NCBI RefSeq assembly: GCF_016745255.1
Contig: NZ_JADOEQ010000018.1
Location: forward strand, 1-64,000
DNA: 64,000 bases
From: Enterococcus sp. BWR-S5
Lineage (GTDB): Bacteria > Bacillota > Bacilli > Lactobacillales > Enterococcaceae
Reading direction: 5' to 3'
Part shown: piece after piece, positions 63,340 through 64,000 of the stretch
How positions within the stretch are numbered: the stretch's first letter is position 1
How the letters are laid out: the number at the start of each line of letters is the position of its first letter
The notes under the pieces: model-generated
Databases searched by the model: none
What the model was told of the DNA's origin: nothing
Seen by the model: the letters and a program-made list of their open reading frames with translations, nothing else
Translations under genes and position numbers: made by a program

Positions 63340-63411
63340 AAAGAAAAAAGCTCTGCTATAATTCCAAGAATCAAACACAGCCTTTGATTCTTGACCTTAT
63401 AACAAAGCTTT
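63340..63411 (-). terminator. Terminator-like stem after the TIGR01906 gene
   Basis: An inner 11-bp stem (CAAGAATCAAA / TTTGATTCTTG, about 63368-63396) is extended by outer AAGCT/AGCTT pairs, and on the minus strand leads into AGCTTTTTTC. Confidence 0.5.
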
Positions 63412-64000
63412 CTATTTATTTTTTTTCAGCGCATTTCGTCCAATCAAATAGCCAGTTAAAAGAATCCCTTCTAACAGGATAAAAAACAGAATAAAGCAAT
63501 GCATGAAAAAGGTTTCTGGTAATACATTGATGATTGGATCGGTTGCAGGGTTGAACAGCCACGCATCATTATTAAAAAAAATGCTGTGAAACTGTACAAA
63601 AAATTGATCAAACCCGATGAACATTAGGAACAACAGAATCAGTGGAAGAATCAGCCCAATTCTAAAGGGATTCATCAACCGCCATAACCAGCCATTTTTC
63701 TTCAGATAGCGTAAAAAGAAACCAGACGGCACAATCGTAACCAATAGTACTCCATAATTTAGTAAGAACAGTCGTTTCACTTCGTAGAAATGAAGGGCGC
63801 CACTTTCCGATACCGGAAAATCAGACAGCTTCAGCGTTGATATAAATGGATTATTCAAGTATTGCATCAATTGATCGAAATTAGCGATAAGCTCTTTCTT
63901 TCCAATAGTCGTGTAATCAAGAATAGTCAAATAATCAATATCAAAAATATACAGCGGTCTAAAATTAATTGTGATTGCTATACACAGTGAAATAATTGTT
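63412..64000 (-). CDS. TIGR01906-type (DUF1461) integral membrane protein, partial
   Basis: The frame is open to the window edge, so the 5' end lies outside. At least 195 residues are present. The N-terminal visible part (NFRPLYIFDIDYLTI) and the following extracellular loop (GALHFYEVKRLFLLNYG) match the TIGR01906 membrane protein family of unknown function; three transmembrane helices are visible (about 85-105, 125-145 and 190-210 counted from the edge) and the tail is basic (GRNALKKNK). In lactobacilli and enterococci this family is often found near degV or haloacid-dehalogenase-type genes. Confidence 0.75.
   Translation of the reverse strand, partial: TIISLCIAITINFRPLYIFDIDYLTILDYTTIGKKELIANFDQLMQYLNNPFISTLKLSDFPVSESGALHFYEVKRLFLLNYGVLLVTIVPSGFFLRYLKKNGWLWRLMNPFRIGLILPLILLFLMFIGFDQFFVQFHSIFFNNDAWLFNPATDPIINVLPETFFMHCFILFFILLEGILLTGYLIGRNALKKNK

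Overview
The window looks like a stretch of chromosome from a low-GC Gram-positive coccus, most likely an Enterococcus. This is inference from gene content, not from a search. The pointers are: a sodium V-type ATPase operon in the order known from Enterococcus hirae (ntpF-I-K-E-C-G-A-B-D); an agmatine deiminase cluster in the E. faecalis order (aguR divergent from aguB-D-A-C); ireB next to ruvX and a DUF1292 gene; and the essential walR-walK-yycH-yycI-walJ operon. A complete argC-J-B-D-F set suggests a species other than E. faecalis or E. faecium. No rRNA or tRNA gene, CRISPR array or intact insertion sequence was seen.

Layout. 1-4160: GMP reductase with a PurR-type promoter, then a metallo-hydrolase and two tandem histidine phosphatases. 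4186-8770: a MurNAc catabolic operon (mupG-murQ-murP-murR) with a palindromic operator in its promoter. 9064-11000: uppP and a secreted DUF1002 protein. 11455-20117: the V-ATPase operon. 20391-26740: small housekeeping and hypothetical genes, a FemABX transferase, an LD-carboxypeptidase, a long intergenic palindrome and an 850-bp gene-poor gap. 26820-29135: an AT-rich accessory patch with a 17-codon hydrophobic peptide unit, a divergent Rgg-like regulator, and an Abi_2 (AbiF/AbiD-type) HEPN protein preceded by a roughly 55-nt two-hairpin RNA with its own promoter and terminator. 29209-35122: the agmatine deiminase pathway.

35697-44106: a decayed gene fragment, then a carbohydrate operon (ABC importer, GH88 unsaturated glucuronyl hydrolase, DUF2264 protein, DUF624 protein, small lipoprotein) with a divergent AraC regulator and a cre-like site. 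44317-47295: a membrane protein, then the ireB-ruvX-DUF1292 locus. In that locus the DUF1292 leader is expanded into 3.5 copies of a 105-bp unit, and a second DUF1292 paralogue carries a lipoprotein signal peptide. 47498-52590: arginine biosynthesis. 52837-60595: DUF554, a second Fem-type transferase, and the wal operon. 60874-64000: aquaporin, DUF1836-degV, and a membrane protein running off the window.

Several loci bear on the cell envelope: MurNAc salvage, undecaprenyl phosphate recycling, two Fem-type transferases, an LD-carboxypeptidase, the WalRK system and IreB. Arginine appears at both ends of metabolism, made from glutamate by Arg enzymes and recovered as ATP, ammonia and putrescine from agmatine by Agu enzymes. 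The strongest candidates for something unusual are the Abi_2 plus small RNA module, the 105-bp promoter/hairpin repeats with the exported DUF1292 paralogue, and the 17-residue peptide beside the Rgg-like regulator.
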